Of a stretch of DNA of 64,000 bases, positions 10,360 to 21,308 are shown piece by piece. The DNA is from Lodderomyces elongisporus (lineage: Eukaryota; Ascomycota; Pichiomycetes; Serinales; Debaryomycetaceae), in assembly GCF_030384665.1 (NCBI RefSeq), contig NC_083678.1, positions 992,001 through 1,056,000 on the forward strand, written 5' to 3'. The translations under genes were made by a program, and so were the position numbers. Below the pieces are notes generated by a model that saw nothing but the letters and a program-made list of their open reading frames with translations, did no database searches and was not told where the DNA came from. How positions within the stretch are numbered: the first letter of the stretch is position 1; each line of letters starts with the position of its first letter.

Positions 10360-10943
10360 TCAATCAATAACATATGCACAAATGTATTTTTAGCTAATCC
10401 ATTCTTTTGTAAAACATTTTGTATTTAAGGATAGAAACTAAATGTTTTCAGATCTATACACGGTAACTCTATAAACCCGAACTTTTGCTCTAAATTCAAA
10501 CTCTGCGTAAAAAAAGGGGGAAAAAATGAAAAACAAGGAGCAAAAGAAAAGGAAAAAAGTAAATTATAAAAAAAAAAAAAGAAAGAAGAATTATCAGCTC
10601 CAAAGAATTGAACAGGTGTAAGTTGAATTATCATAACATCGTAATGGAAAGGTGAGCTGAGCTAATGGAAAGGTGACGTAAAGGTGATGTAAAGGTGATG
10701 GTGAGGTTAAAATCTTTCTGGGGTAAAGAAGAAAAAAAAAAGAAAATAAAGAAAAAACAAGCTCCCAAAAAATTTCAAATTGTAAACAGCTGTTGAATCT
10801 GCACTCCACTTGAAATTCTTGAATCTAGTTTTCTATGTCTCTTTTTTTTGAAAAAAATTTAATTTGTTCTAATTTAATTTAATTTTGCTTTTATGTTTCT
10901 TTGCTTGTTTACAATATTGTTGATTATTTCACCAACTTTAGAC
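10360..10943. other. convergent intergenic region HER2/FOL2
   Basis: Holds the 3' ends of both genes, A-rich runs, and an imperfect tandem repeat of AAAGGTGA-like units at about 10640-10710. No gene is seen. Confidence 0.5.
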
Positions 10944-11843
10944 CTATTTTCTTCCGAGCAATGTTAAAAACTCCTCTCTTGTCTTTTGTTGGTCTCTGAA
11001 GCATCCCAACATACAACTCGTAGTGGTTGAGCTTCCGGTCTTTTGTACTCCACGGCTCACCATGCACATGTGGGTTGCTTCAATCACCACAGCAACGCCA
11101 CGAGGTTTTAAGATCTCACTCAATGCCATGGCAATTTGCTTTGTTAATCTTTCTTGAACTTGAAATCTTCTCGAGTACATTTCTGCCAAACGTGCCAATT
11201 TACTCAAGCCCAAAACTCTCTTGTTTGGGATATATGCAATATGTGCCTTTCCGAAAAAGGGAACCAAATGGTGTTCGCACAACGAGTAGATTTCAATATC
11301 CCTCACTATAACCATTTCGTCGTGATCCTCTTCAAAAACAGCTCTTTTAATAACATCTCGAATGTTTTCCTCGTACCCTTTAGTGAAATAGAGCATGGCA
11401 CGAGCATACCGCTCAGGAGTTTCAACCAATCCTTCACGAGAAGTATCCTCGCCAAGTTCCTCCAAAATAATCTTAACAGCATCCGATATCCTCTTTTCTC
11501 TTTGAGATGCCTCTTCAGGAGTTTGGTCAATTCTCGATCGTGCACCACGTGATGGCCAAGATAAACCATCAGAGTCAATAGGAGCACGCAAAATCAATGG
11601 CGATGCTGCACGTGTTTGAAGTGGGGTACCGCTACTGAGATTAAGTTGCGATGGAGTTGACATGAGTTTTGATCTCTTTATAGGATGGATCGCTGCAGGT
11701 GCCGCATATGTGCCATTGGAGTTGGAGCTGCCAGCACTCTCTATTTGTTGTTGTTCTTGTGGTTGTTGTTGTTGTTCTTGTTGCTTAGTGATGTCGTTTT
11801 TATGAGGCAAATCCATTTTGCTTTCTTCAGCCAGTTGTGACAT
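10944..11843 (-). CDS. FOL2: GTP cyclohydrolase I
   Basis: 299 residues from the ATG at 11843, the first in-frame ATG. It converts GTP to 7,8-dihydroneopterin triphosphate, the first step of folate synthesis. The first ~110 residues are a disordered Gln/Ser-rich extension. The catalytic domain follows and ends at the conserved TLLGRK terminus. Zinc ligands are visible: Cys189 and His192 (CEHH) and Cys260 ([11 protein letters not shown]). The [16 protein letters not shown] block is intact. The N-terminal extension is longer than in S. cerevisiae Fol2 (243 residues). Confidence 0.96.
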   Translation of the reverse strand: MSQLAEESKMDLPHKNDITKQQEQQQQPQEQQQIESAGSSNSNGTYAAPAAIHPIKRSKLMSTPSQLNLSSGTPLQTRAASPLILRAPIDSDGLSWPSRGARSRIDQTPEEASQREKRISDAVKIILEELGEDTSREGLVETPERYARAMLYFTKGYEENIRDVIKRAVFEEDHDEMVIVRDIEIYSLCEHHLVPFFGKAHIAYIPNKRVLGLSKLARLAEMYSRRFQVQERLTKQIAMALSEILKPRGVAVVIEATHMCMVSRGVQKTGSSTTTSCMLGCFRDQQKTREEFLTLLGRK

Positions 11844-12413
11844 TGAGTATAGAAACGGGGTGGACAAAAAAAGAAAAAAAAGACAAAAAGTGAAAAAGAA
11901 TAATTTGAGGAAAACAAACGTAATCAAAAGAACAAGAAGGGACAAAGATGAAAAATGTTGTTCTGTTAATTCTTGTTCTCGAGAATGGTCCGTTAAACGG
12001 TGATGCCTGATGAACCTTATCTGCGGACCCGCAGTGAAAAATCAAAAAAGAAAAAAAAAAAAAAAAAAGAAAAATTCATAATGGACACTACCAATTACTC
12101 ACAGATCGATAATCTTCTCACATTCCCTTCACCCTTTGTTTTCTTGCGTATACTAGTTTGACATTTCCAATCTTTGTGACTCCCTCTTCTCTTCCTACAA
12201 TCCTTTTTCCTTCCTCTCTAAACCACAAGAACTTTTTTAAAAAAAAAATAATAGCTTATATTCAACAAGAAGATGAAATTTCGTTAGCTCTTTTTCCCAT
12301 ACGAATTCACAAACTAATAAAAATAAAAGTAAAAGAGGACAGAAAAGAAAAAAAAAAAAAAGAAACAAAAAACCAAACCTTAGGAATTTTAATGCTAATA
12401 AAATGAGCTATAT
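11844..12413. other. intergenic, FOL2 promoter and SSD1 3' region
   Basis: A-rich homopolymers dominate on the plus strand. No gene or RNA is recognised. Confidence 0.5.
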
Positions 12414-15400
12414 TCACTGCATAAATGGGTTCAACACACGAACAGTCAAACAGGGTAAGGTCATTCCTATTTCTGCTCTGAGTAAAACTGGAACTTCGGT
12501 CAACTCTCTAATAACTTGAATGTTTGAGTCACCCTCGCGTCTAGTCTCTATGTCCTGTAAGTATGGAGCAAGACCGGCAGAAGCATTTTTATTTTGGCCA
12601 CGACCTTGAATATCACTAGAATCAGCAATGATTGAAGATGAGTTTGTTCGAGCATTGTGAGGAATGTGTGCATGCGTTGGTGATGCAGGCATCGATTTTG
12701 TAAGCACTTCTCCTTTTAGTGATGATGCGGAAACAGCATCACCATCATTGTATTGTTTTGCTTTAACTGATGGGACTCTTAGAACTGGCGGATCTAAATT
12801 CATTTTCCTCAATTTTTCACTTAGTGACTCCGTAGTTATACTACTTTTCTCCAATACAGACTTGTTCTGTATTTTAGCTGCCTCGGCCGAAGATGTCCTA
12901 TACTTGTTCTTGATTGAGTTTCTGTACGACATTGACGATTGCTCATCTGGTGGAACATATGTTGCAGAGTCAACACCCTTCTCCCAGTATAATTCCAATA
13001 TCCTATTCAGTTTATCAAATTCGGCTTTCGCCAAAGGCAACTGATCTCCGTGTACCCTTTTTTCTACACCAAACTCAGGGATGAATACATCAAAAGAAGA
13101 CTCATAAACTTGCAAAACAGTTCCCATGCACAACACTTGTCCAGCACTTTCACTAATATCATTAATCGTTTGCGAAAGTAACAAGTGTATAGCCTGTTCT
13201 TGAGCATTTGCAGCACAATCTTTTTTGAAATTACAATAATCTGCAATTGCCTTTAAAGAGTCAACGTCTTTTTCTTCTTGCTCTTTTGAAAGCACAGCTT
13301 TCAATTGCCTATGAACAATCAAATCGGCATAGCGTCTTAAAGGCGCTGAAAAATGCGTATACAATGGAAGATTCAAATAGTAGTGGCCATAAGTATCTGG
13401 ATCCTGTTTTCCAGCAACATAGTATTTTCCTCTAGACATACACTTGTAGAGTAAAATCTCCACACACTGTCTTTTAACTGGATCCTCTATCTTCAATAAC
13501 GAGTTTTGTAAAGTTGCTGCATTGGTGGTATCAATCTTGAATCCCAAATTTGTGGCTTTTCTTACAAATGTCTCCATCTTTTGCAATGTTGGTAATGCTT
13601 GGCGACGCAAAAATGCCTTGTTGCCCAACCCAACCTGTATTTTTGCCGCAATTGCCGCATTCACCTTGTAGCTAATCTCGGAGATTATATCGAGTGCCAA
13701 ACTATCATCAAATACATTCAAGCTCAATGCAACTTTTTCGTCATCCAATTGGTTCAACAATGTCAAATTGGGTGAAGTTCCCAAGTCTCTATTTACCAAA
13801 CGATGACGACGGAACTCTTTGGCAATCAAGCTGAAAGTCTTGATATAGTCGCTAGTTGCTGAAGAAATGGATTCGACAGGTTTATTGCTCAAAATTTTGT
13901 TAAAGTCTTGGTAGCTAACAATTTGTTTGGGCACAATAACAGACTCGTGGATGAACAAGTCTTCAACTTCGAAATTTGTTGTATCAATCTCGAATACAAC
14001 CGAAATCGCAAGGTTTTTTTCATTCTCGCGAAATGAGATTGCCTCGTTAACTTGCTTTGGATACAAGTGTACTGCTCTTTGTGGTAAAAACACTGAAGAA
14101 GATCTCTTTTTCGATTTACGATCCAAAAACGAACCTGGCTTGACATAATATGCGATATCGCAAACATGAAAACCAAGTTCAATCTTGGTGTTGGAAATAC
14201 GCTTCACGTGCAATGAATGGTCGACAAAATCACCAGTTTGTGAGAATGCAATTATATAGTCGTTCGAGTACTCAACTCTACTTTGACTAGCCTCAGCCTT
14301 GGAAAATTCCGGTTCAGCCAAAGGCAACTCATAATTGGCAGTTTGTTGTGTTGCCACTTTACTGTCATTTTCATTGTCTTTCTCATTGTCATTTTCAATA
14401 TTCTTATTTCCATTTCCTATCTTGTTGGCTTCTTCAATTTCAGTATCAAATTCGTTTTCTTCGGGGTACTCGTCGCAAAGGAAATTATTGTCCCTCAAAA
14501 TCGAATCAATCTCAGTCTCTGAGCTCTCAACTTTACCCAATCTATTGACCAAAGTACCAAATGGGTGTAATGAAGTAATCGGCCATCTCTTGATGGAAGC
14601 AACAAATAATTGATCCGCATATTTTTCATGATTCTCTACAAAGTCACGAGGAGCTTGCTCTGTTGGAATAGCAATAAGAGGCACCTTCTTATCCGTTGGT
14701 TTGAACCATACAATTTTGGGTGCCTTTGGCGTTTGCACTGAAGGCTCGTTCCCAGACTTGCGGTCTCTAGCGGCTTGTGCAGCTTGTGCTGGTCTTAATA
14801 ATCCCAATGTACCGGCAAACAATTGACCAGGAATACGATCCACAACTGCCACAACATGACCTGCATATAGTGGTTTAACATCATCGTTGATTTCTTCTTC
14901 TTCAACTAACAACAATGATTGACCTTCAACTTCAACATCGTCGTTCTTCTTCATTGTAGGTCTTTGTTTAAGCGAGCCTCTTCTTCCAAGTGACGACTCG
15001 TCATCCTTGTCGTTGTTATCATTGCTGCCACTAGCGTTTGGGCTGGTGGTGCTAGTCCCAATCGTTGGAGCAGAAGTAGCATCGTTGTGAATATCATCAT
15101 TCAATGGTCTGGTATTGTGGTCTTTTCTTCTCTTTTTTTCTTCCTTCTCCTTCTTTGATTCCCACACTTCATCCACAATCAACAACTCAACCGCAACCAA
15201 GTCTCCTTCCAATGCTCTATTCCGGTCCTTTGAACCGCAAATGAAAATATCTGCATCTAACAAACCATCGGTGGAAACGTACGCATCTGATCTATTTTTT
15301 TTATTGACTCGCAAGGTACCAGTAACCAAGCGACCTTCATTGATCAATTCTGGCAAAGAAGATTGGGGCAAATAAGGTGCAAACAATGACTTACGACCAT

Positions 15401-16634
15401 TATTACCTCCGGAATTTTGACCATTTGGTCCACCAAGACTTCCGCCTTGTCCTCCTTGGCCGCCATTACCACCTGATGAAGGAAAAAAGTGTGAAATGGA
15501 CGAGATGGAGGAGTTGCCTCCATAAGAGCTGTGTCTCGGTCTATGGCCAGGCACAAATCCGCTTCCCCCATTTCCACCAGGTGGTTCTAAAGTTGATGAT
15601 TGTCTTTGATGGTGACTTGCCATTGGGTGTAATTGATTTGTTTGTAAAGGCTGTTGTGGTGATTGTTGTTGAGACCTCCAGTTTTGATTTATACCATCTG
15701 CATTACGTGACGCGGTTCTGTAATGCGACGACCTTCTATTGTGGCTACCTCCCCCGCCACCACGTTCGGGAGATTGAGTAACACTGAAATTTGGTGCTGG
15801 TGGTAATAAGCTATCGTTTGCAGGAGGTTGGTTAGGAAATTTAAAGGGTTGTTGCTGCTGCTGTTGTTGCTGTTGTTGTTGTTGTTGTTGTTGTTGTTGT
15901 GGGTGTTGTGAGGTGACTGATGACCGTGCACGATTGTGACCAACATAAGGTACTGATGGAGATGCTGGCGTAGTAGCGGTTGTGGTAGTCGTAGAAAACA
16001 GAGTGTGTGCGTCTTGTGCATCGGGTGGGAATTTGAAAGCGGGAACTCTATCTCCACCATCTCCAGTCAGTCCCACTGTTTGTGCCAGTTGTGCCGTAGG
16101 ACTCGAACTTAATCTTGTAGTTCTTTGTTGGTCGGCAGCAGCAATTGCCTCATTTAAAGCCAAAGAATGTCTTCTTGTATGGCCATGAGCAGTGCCTCCC
16201 GTGGACCCTGTTCTTCTATGTGCGTTGATTGATGAGTTTCTAGAGTGTGATCCGCGGTTTCCGTAGCTAGGCAGTGACTGGTATAGGTCATCATTATAAG
16301 CAGTTTGTGGTTGCTGTTGTGGGTATTGATAGGTCTGGTGACGTCCCCCGTGTTGTTGTTGCTGTTGTTGCTGTTGCTGTTGTTGTTGTTGCTCTAATAT
16401 CTGCTTTTGTTGAGCCTGAACTTGGTCCAACTGACGTTGTAAGTTATATTGCTCAACCATAAGAGTAGTCAATTCGGAAGGTGATCTTCTGTGCGCAACG
16501 TGCAAATTCTTTCCTTTTTTGCTGGAGACCCGTTCTGGAAAACCAGTGATATTATCCCCATTGAATGGAGCTCGTCCCTGATCATATGGGTTGTTATCCT
16601 TGCTACTGTTGTTGTTGTTGCTGTTGCTACTCAT
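12414..16634 (-). CDS. SSD1: Ssd1-type RNA-binding protein (inactive RNase II fold)
   Basis: 1406 residues, longer than S. cerevisiae Ssd1 (1250). Ssd1 binds mRNAs for cell-wall proteins, represses their translation and is controlled by the Cbk1 kinase. The N-terminal ~430 residues are disordered, with two poly-Gln tracts and HxRxxS-type Cbk1-like sites (for example HSRNSS, HRRSPS, HGHTRRHS). Cold-shock-like and RNB domains follow (NRSDAYVSTDGLLDADIF near 440). The RNB catalytic Asp block is degenerate: GDFVDHSLHV near 798-808 replaces the usual DIDDA-type cluster, as expected for the nuclease-dead Ssd1 family. APLRRYADLIVHRQL (about 1090) is the conserved RNB helix. The start is the ATG at 16634. 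Confidence 0.96.
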   Translation of the reverse strand: MSSNSNNNNSSKDNNPYDQGRAPFNGDNITGFPERVSSKKGKNLHVAHRRSPSELTTLMVEQYNLQRQLDQVQAQQKQILEQQQQQQQQQQQQQHGGRHQTYQYPQQQPQTAYNDDLYQSLPSYGNRGSHSRNSSINAHRRTGSTGGTAHGHTRRHSLALNEAIAAADQQRTTRLSSSPTAQLAQTVGLTGDGGDRVPAFKFPPDAQDAHTLFSTTTTTATTPASPSVPYVGHNRARSSVTSQHPQQQQQQQQQQQQQQQQQPFKFPNQPPANDSLLPPAPNFSVTQSPERGGGGGSHNRRSSHYRTASRNADGINQNWRSQQQSPQQPLQTNQLHPMASHHQRQSSTLEPPGGNGGSGFVPGHRPRHSSYGGNSSISSISHFFPSSGGNGGQGGQGGSLGGPNGQNSGGNNGRKSLFAPYLPQSSLPELINEGRLVTGTLRVNKKNRSDAYVSTDGLLDADIFICGSKDRNRALEGDLVAVELLIVDEVWESKKEKEEKKRRKDHNTRPLNDDIHNDATSAPTIGTSTTSPNASGSNDNNDKDDESSLGRRGSLKQRPTMKKNDDVEVEGQSLLLVEEEEINDDVKPLYAGHVVAVVDRIPGQLFAGTLGLLRPAQAAQAARDRKSGNEPSVQTPKAPKIVWFKPTDKKVPLIAIPTEQAPRDFVENHEKYADQLFVASIKRWPITSLHPFGTLVNRLGKVESSETEIDSILRDNNFLCDEYPEENEFDTEIEEANKIGNGNKNIENDNEKDNENDSKVATQQTANYELPLAEPEFSKAEASQSRVEYSNDYIIAFSQTGDFVDHSLHVKRISNTKIELGFHVCDIAYYVKPGSFLDRKSKKRSSSVFLPQRAVHLYPKQVNEAISFRENEKNLAISVVFEIDTTNFEVEDLFIHESVIVPKQIVSYQDFNKILSNKPVESISSATSDYIKTFSLIAKEFRRHRLVNRDLGTSPNLTLLNQLDDEKVALSLNVFDDSLALDIISEISYKVNAAIAAKIQVGLGNKAFLRRQALPTLQKMETFVRKATNLGFKIDTTNAATLQNSLLKIEDPVKRQCVEILLYKCMSRGKYYVAGKQDPDTYGHYYLNLPLYTHFSAPLRRYADLIVHRQLKAVLSKEQEEKDVDSLKAIADYCNFKKDCAANAQEQAIHLLLSQTINDISESAGQVLCMGTVLQVYESSFDVFIPEFGVEKRVHGDQLPLAKAEFDKLNRILELYWEKGVDSATYVPPDEQSSMSYRNSIKNKYRTSSAEAAKIQNKSVLEKSSITTESLSEKLRKMNLDPPVLRVPSVKAKQYNDGDAVSASSLKGEVLTKSMPASPTHAHIPHNARTNSSSIIADSSDIQGRGQNKNASAGLAPYLQDIETRREGDSNIQVIRELTEVPVLLRAEIGMTLPCLTVRVLNPFMQ

Positions 16635-18287
16635 AATGTGTGTGTCGAAGAAAGTCTTGTCTAAATCAAGAGAGTGTACTTAAATGGTGGGGAATGGGGG
16701 TGTAAAAGGGGGGGTGGCAAAAATTGGAAGACGAAAGAAGAAAATAAATTTCAAAAGGGAAAGGATTGATTGATTTGACAGATTGAAAACTGTAAAGCTT
16801 AGTGTTAAATAGTTGATAGTAAAGAATGCTCCGAAAAGATAATTGTAATTTTAAAAGTGGTAGTGGTGGTAGTGGTGGTGCTGATACTAATGCTGGTAAT
16901 GTTATTGATGTAGTTGTTGCTGTTGTTTATAATTATTATTATCAGAAATGAATGATGGTATCTAATTGAATTGGCTCAGTTGAGCCTGTGTGGTATTCTT
17001 GTTGATGGTGGTGTTTGTTTGTTTGTTTGTTTTTTGTATGGACAAGGAGTGTGGGTGGTTGTAAAAATGTGGATATATGAAAAGTATCCTTGGAGACGAA
17101 GGAGAAAGAAAAGGATAGAAAAGAAAAAAAAAACCCTTGAAGCTAAATTTGTTCGTTGAGTCAGCAATTTTTTTTTTTTTCTTTTTTGCAAACAGTGTGA
17201 AAGATTGTGTGAGGGTGCGTGCAGTGCGGGTTACTAGGATGGAAGAGACAAGGGGAAGGGGGTGAAGAGAGAGGAACAAAAGGGTGAAATTTACAAAAAT
17301 AGCACACAGACACACAGACAGCACAGACAGCACAGACAGCACAGACATCATATAAAATAGTTAAAAACACACGCCAACATTTGCTATTTAAAGATACGTA
17401 TCGGTGAATCTTTACTCTACATATACACCCTATGAGTAAGAGACATGAAGTAGGGGGGAGTTAGAGGGCGGGATGGCCAAGATGGAAAGGTACTGTGAAG
17501 TCTTTTCCATCAAAGTGATACTGTAATTATTTTTGCAAATGATTCAGCACCACTTCCTCATGTCGAAATTGACTGATGTTGCAAGGATTTATATAAAGCA
17601 ACTTATTCAGTTCTTTGCTTGTCTTTATGTGTTAGTCGGTTTCTAAATTGAAGAAAGAAAAAAAAAAGAATAGAAAGAGCCAAAAGAAAAAAAAAAAAGA
17701 AAGGAAATCAATACTGATAATCAAGAAATTTCAAAGATAAGCGTGGTTGCTCACTCCGATGATTTTTTTTTTTTAAAAAAAAGGGGGAATTGCGACTAAG
17801 TAAAGAGCAATGTAAAAAGGTAATTACGAGTTGACGTTCTAGACAGTTGAACTACTGTTTTGTTTATTGTTGTGTAGATTTGGTATGTTTTATGGTTCAT
17901 TATTTGAAAATTGTTCATTCTTGATGTTGAAAAAAGAATTATTATTTTTTTTTTTTAATTTTGTAAGAGTTTGTTGCAAATTTTTTGGCATTAAGAACAA
18001 CAACTCTAATTTGGTGACGAATACTTTTTTTTATACACTTTACAACAACAAAGCTACTTAACATGCGCTATATAGTTTTTTTTTTTCAGAAAAAGTAAAA
18101 CACGCTATCAACACACCGAACCAAGTGAGATTTTTTGAATTTGGAATGTAATATTCATCAACTTCTTCATCTCCACCAACTTTTACGTAAAAATATTTAT
18201 TAAAAGAAAACAGAGTAGAAAAAAATAGTAGAAAACTAAAAAAAAGTGCGAGTATAGATACCCACTACATTTATTTTTCAACAAGTA
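16635..18287. promoter_or_regulatory. long SSD1 upstream region
   Basis: 1.65 kb between SSD1's ATG and tRNA-Ala with no convincing ORF. It holds a TGAGTCA at 17157-17163, a 9-bp tandem repeat (17313-17347), GT-rich stretches and A/T runs. A long 5' leader or regulatory region is plausible. Confidence 0.45.
17313..17347. repeat. 9-bp tandem repeat (CACAGACAG, about 3.9 copies)
   Basis: Direct perfect copies of CACAGACAG upstream of SSD1, visible in the sequence. Confidence 0.9.
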
Positions 18288-18360
18288 GGGCGTGTAGCTC
18301 AGTTGGCAGAGCGTTTCCTTAGCATGGAAAAGGTCTTGAGTTCGATTCTTAACTCGTCCA
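18288..18360 (+). tRNA. tRNA-Ala(AGC)
   Basis: 73 nt, intron-free. Acceptor GGGCGTG pairs with CTCGTCC, including the G3-U70 pair that is the alanine identity element and a U6-U67 mismatch also present in S. cerevisiae tRNA-Ala. The anticodon loop TTAGCAT sits on a TTCC/GGAA stem. The T loop is TTCGATT and the discriminator is A. The T stem contains a G-U pair. A run of T follows shortly downstream and can serve as Pol III terminator. Confidence 0.95.
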
Positions 18361-18688
18361 CATTTATTTTTTTATTTGAATATTCACTTTTCAGTATATC
18401 TCTAAATAACTATTATATATAATGGTTACAAGAGATTAACTTTTGAGATTGTATAATACATATTTTTTCAAGAATTTTTTTTAACTTTTTATTTAACGGA
18501 AGCTATGATGTATAGGGTTTTCGTTCTCTTTTCTTTTTTATTTGTTTTGGTTTAATTATTTTGTTACTTTAATCTCTGGTTCTCTATCTATATACTTTTA
18601 TATTTCCCTTCGTTTTACTTCATTTTTCTTCTCTTCTCTTTGTATCCACTCTTTTTTATTCCTTAATACTGTAGCGTGTCTCATTTCT
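18361..18688. other. intergenic, tRNA-Ala terminator and RNY1 3' region
   Basis: T-rich sequence on the plus strand with several Pol III-type T runs just after the tRNA. No other gene is seen. Confidence 0.5.
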
Positions 18689-19948
18689 CTACTTTGATGC
18701 TAGGCTTAGTTTGAACGAGGTACATGTACCATCGCCCAATACAACGTTTGTTTGCGCAGTTGATCCACTACCTGAACTGGAGCCAAGACACCAGTCAAAA
18801 TTGCCATCGTATCCAATATTTCCTTCTTCAATTTGAAACTGTGTTTGCAAAGAATCGATGGACGAATTACACGTGAATGCATTATTGTTTGTCGCGTCTA
18901 ATCCACAGTTACCCTTTGAAGATGTAATTGAAATCAAACTATTACCACCAGATGCTGTAGATTCTCTAAATTTGTAAGTGGCACAGGTACCAGACGTATA
19001 GTACTTCCCGTTGGAGATTAAACATCCTGGTTTCCCTGACAAGTCAATATAGCCAGAAGAAGGTACTCCAGTTGGCGTTATGGAATCAGTATTAGTATTA
19101 GTATTAGTAGTAGTCTTGGTGGTAACAGTGGTGCCCGTTCTTGTGGTTGTTGGATTGGATCCGCTTCCAGACTTGGGTGGGAAGAGAATACCCGAGGCTG
19201 GACAGTTGGAATTGGACAAGGGTGCAATAGGCACAAAGTTGTTTTGCAATAAGGAACCTTTGATATGATGAAAGTACCATACTTCACTCAATGCATTATT
19301 ACGGTCACACTTGAAATACACATCTTGTCCGAAATTCGAGCTGAGCGCACTTTGAATCTGTTCCTTAGTGTATGTCTTTGAGTTGGATGGAGTGATTCCT
19401 GCCTCAACTAGCCATTTGTAGGTTGGCAAGTTTTCGAATAAATTGTACAAGATAGAGTAGTAGTTGTAAACGTTTTCATGGGTCTTGAAGTCTGGATAAC
19501 AACTTGCCTTTATGGTGTTAATACATGTCCCGTGCTTATTCCATTCATGCGCCCATAACGAGTGATCATTACCATTGATGTCTTTCCACACAGTGTTCAA
19601 GTTATTGTACAACGCCTCATCATCGAAATCATCCACCAAGATACTTTGAATGGTACTACCATCATTGGCAATCGTGTCTGAGTTATCACAAAATTGCTCA
19701 TATGTACCATCACAATTATCTGGCCAAAGACCATGCAAGGTGAACAAATCCGACGGACCGGTGGCGGGAGAATAATCCCAAAATTGTGTTTGCAACATAA
19801 TTCCACCAGGGGCTTCAAAGCAACACGACGCTGCGTTTGATGTTGAGCACGATTCAGGTGAGTCTGAAGGACATGTATTGGTAAAGACTGTTTGGGTAGC
19901 ACAAGAGTGGACCAAGTAATAAGCTATAGCTAAGAGTATATGTATCAT
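18689..19948 (-). CDS. RNY1: RNase T2 family ribonuclease
   Basis: 419 residues. A secretory endoribonuclease that in yeast acts in the vacuole and outside the cell. The N terminus (MIHILLAIAYYLVHSCA) is a signal peptide. The T2 active-site segments are CAS1 TLHGLWPD at 70-77 and CAS2 HEWNKHGTC at 134-142, with both catalytic His residues. Many Cys residues fit the disulphide-bonded fold. After a Ser/Thr/Asn-rich linker (about 255-290) comes the C-terminal extension typical of fungal Rny1 (about 290-419). The start is the ATG at 19948. Confidence 0.95.
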   Translation of the reverse strand: MIHILLAIAYYLVHSCATQTVFTNTCPSDSPESCSTSNAASCCFEAPGGIMLQTQFWDYSPATGPSDLFTLHGLWPDNCDGTYEQFCDNSDTIANDGSTIQSILVDDFDDEALYNNLNTVWKDINGNDHSLWAHEWNKHGTCINTIKASCYPDFKTHENVYNYYSILYNLFENLPTYKWLVEAGITPSNSKTYTKEQIQSALSSNFGQDVYFKCDRNNALSEVWYFHHIKGSLLQNNFVPIAPLSNSNCPASGILFPPKSGSGSNPTTTRTGTTVTTKTTTNTNTNTDSITPTGVPSSGYIDLSGKPGCLISNGKYYTSGTCATYKFRESTASGGNSLISITSSKGNCGLDATNNNAFTCNSSIDSLQTQFQIEEGNIGYDGNFDWCLGSSSGSGSTAQTNVVLGDGTCTSFKLSLASK

Positions 19949-20349
19949 GATCCTCCTCTTCTTGTTTTTCTTGTTTTTCTTGTTCTTGTTTTTAATCTTT
20001 TTTATAATTTTGGAAAACTCAATTATGTATTTACTTTTGGTTCTTTGAGTATTTTTTTTTTAAATGTTCTTTTAAATGAAGATGTTACTATGAATGACTT
20101 CTTGGTGCTTACTCTTATTTCCGTTAATAGTGTTTTTGTAAAAAAAAAAAGGAAAAAAGGAAAAAAGAAAATGATAATGGTAATTGATATCAATCTGGTT
20201 TCTGGATATTATACATCCTATTTATATTGTTGACGAAAAGCAAGAGAGTATTGTTTGCAATTAAAAATATAGAAGAATGAACAAGAAAAATAAATGTATT
20301 CTATTGTTACTCTTACATATTAATAACCCTTTATCTCTCTTTCTCGCCG

Positions 20350-20397
20350 CCCCCGTGGTCTAGCGGATATATTGTTTATCGTTGACTGGTATCAACG
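20350..20397 (+). pseudogene. possible tRNA relic
   Basis: CGTGGTCTAGCGGATA resembles a tRNA D-arm with a good A box (TGGTCTAGCGG). Downstream there is a perfect 6-bp hairpin, CGTTGA-CTGGTA-TCAACG (20380-20397), but no anticodon arm or GGTTCRANYCC B box follows. It is read as a decayed tRNA or chance A box. Confidence 0.25.
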
Positions 20398-20769
20398 CAA
20401 CTCGTTAGTATTTTCTTTATTATTTTTTTTATTATCTTTCAATTTTGTGTGCTTTATTTTCACTTTTCCCGAGTTCTATCGCTCTGTCGTTTAAATAGTT
20501 GGTTTGCATTTCTTTTGCTTCTTATCAAAATAATAACAATAATGATAATAGTAATAATGATACAAAGAAAAAAAAAAGGATGCATAAGACAATGTGAGAG
20601 AGTTGTTCACCAGCGCAGACCCAATGAGAGGTTAGACTAGATTAGACTAGTTTAGCTTAAATCAGCTTAAATAAGCAAGTACATCAGTAGCAAAAGAAAA
20701 GATAAATTATGATTTGATCAAAGGTGTACGGGTCTGTTGATTTATACGCATATCTATATGATAGCAAAT

Positions 20770-20783
20770 AAGTCACGTGACTT
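20770..20783. promoter_or_regulatory. 14-bp palindrome with E-box core
   Basis: AAGTCACGTGACTT is a perfect inverted repeat around CACGTG. It is a strong candidate Cbf1-type bHLH site in the RNY1/GOT1 intergenic region, about 525 bp upstream of GOT1 and 820 bp from RNY1. Confidence 0.45.
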
Positions 20784-21308
20784 GGAAGAGAACTAACTGA
20801 AAGCTTTGTTGAGAACATGTTTATAAGTAAAGTTTGCCCCCCCAAAAAAAAAATTCTTAAAAAGTAAAAATGAATACACTTATCCACACCTTATCATTAT
20901 TATAGATCCTAGTAGTTATAATTGAACAAAATCATGTTGACCTCCTACACACATTTTCTTCGTCTATGGATCAAGATCTGGTATTCCTAAATTGCAATGC
21001 AAAAAGAATAAAAAAAATATAAAGTAAGCAGAGATTAATATACGCGTCTTACTGTCAAAAGTTGTAATCTATATTGGTGTGCGGCGCGGTCACACAAGTG
21101 TCAATTATCAAGAAAAAGATCTTTGAACCAGGAACGAAGAGAAACAAAGAAAGAGAGAAAGAAAAAAAAAAAAGAGGAAAATACAAAATACTCCAAAACA
21201 AAAACATTCAAGTACAGCTAGCTCTATTGGAGATTTACATCTATTATTTACTATTTACGCCTTTTTTTTTCCTCAATTAAATTTATAAACACAAGCTGTT
21301 AACATATA

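Larger units (their letters stand above)
19949..21308. other. RNY1/GOT1 divergent intergenic region
   Basis: 1.36 kb with no protein gene. It contains a possible tRNA relic (20350-20397), a 14-bp palindromic E-box (20770-20783), A/T runs and short TTAGACTAG-like repeats near 20630-20665. Confidence 0.5.

Noticed and set aside
13926..14613. Several plus-strand frames inside SSD1
   Set aside because: Mirror frames of a strongly conserved gene on the other strand.
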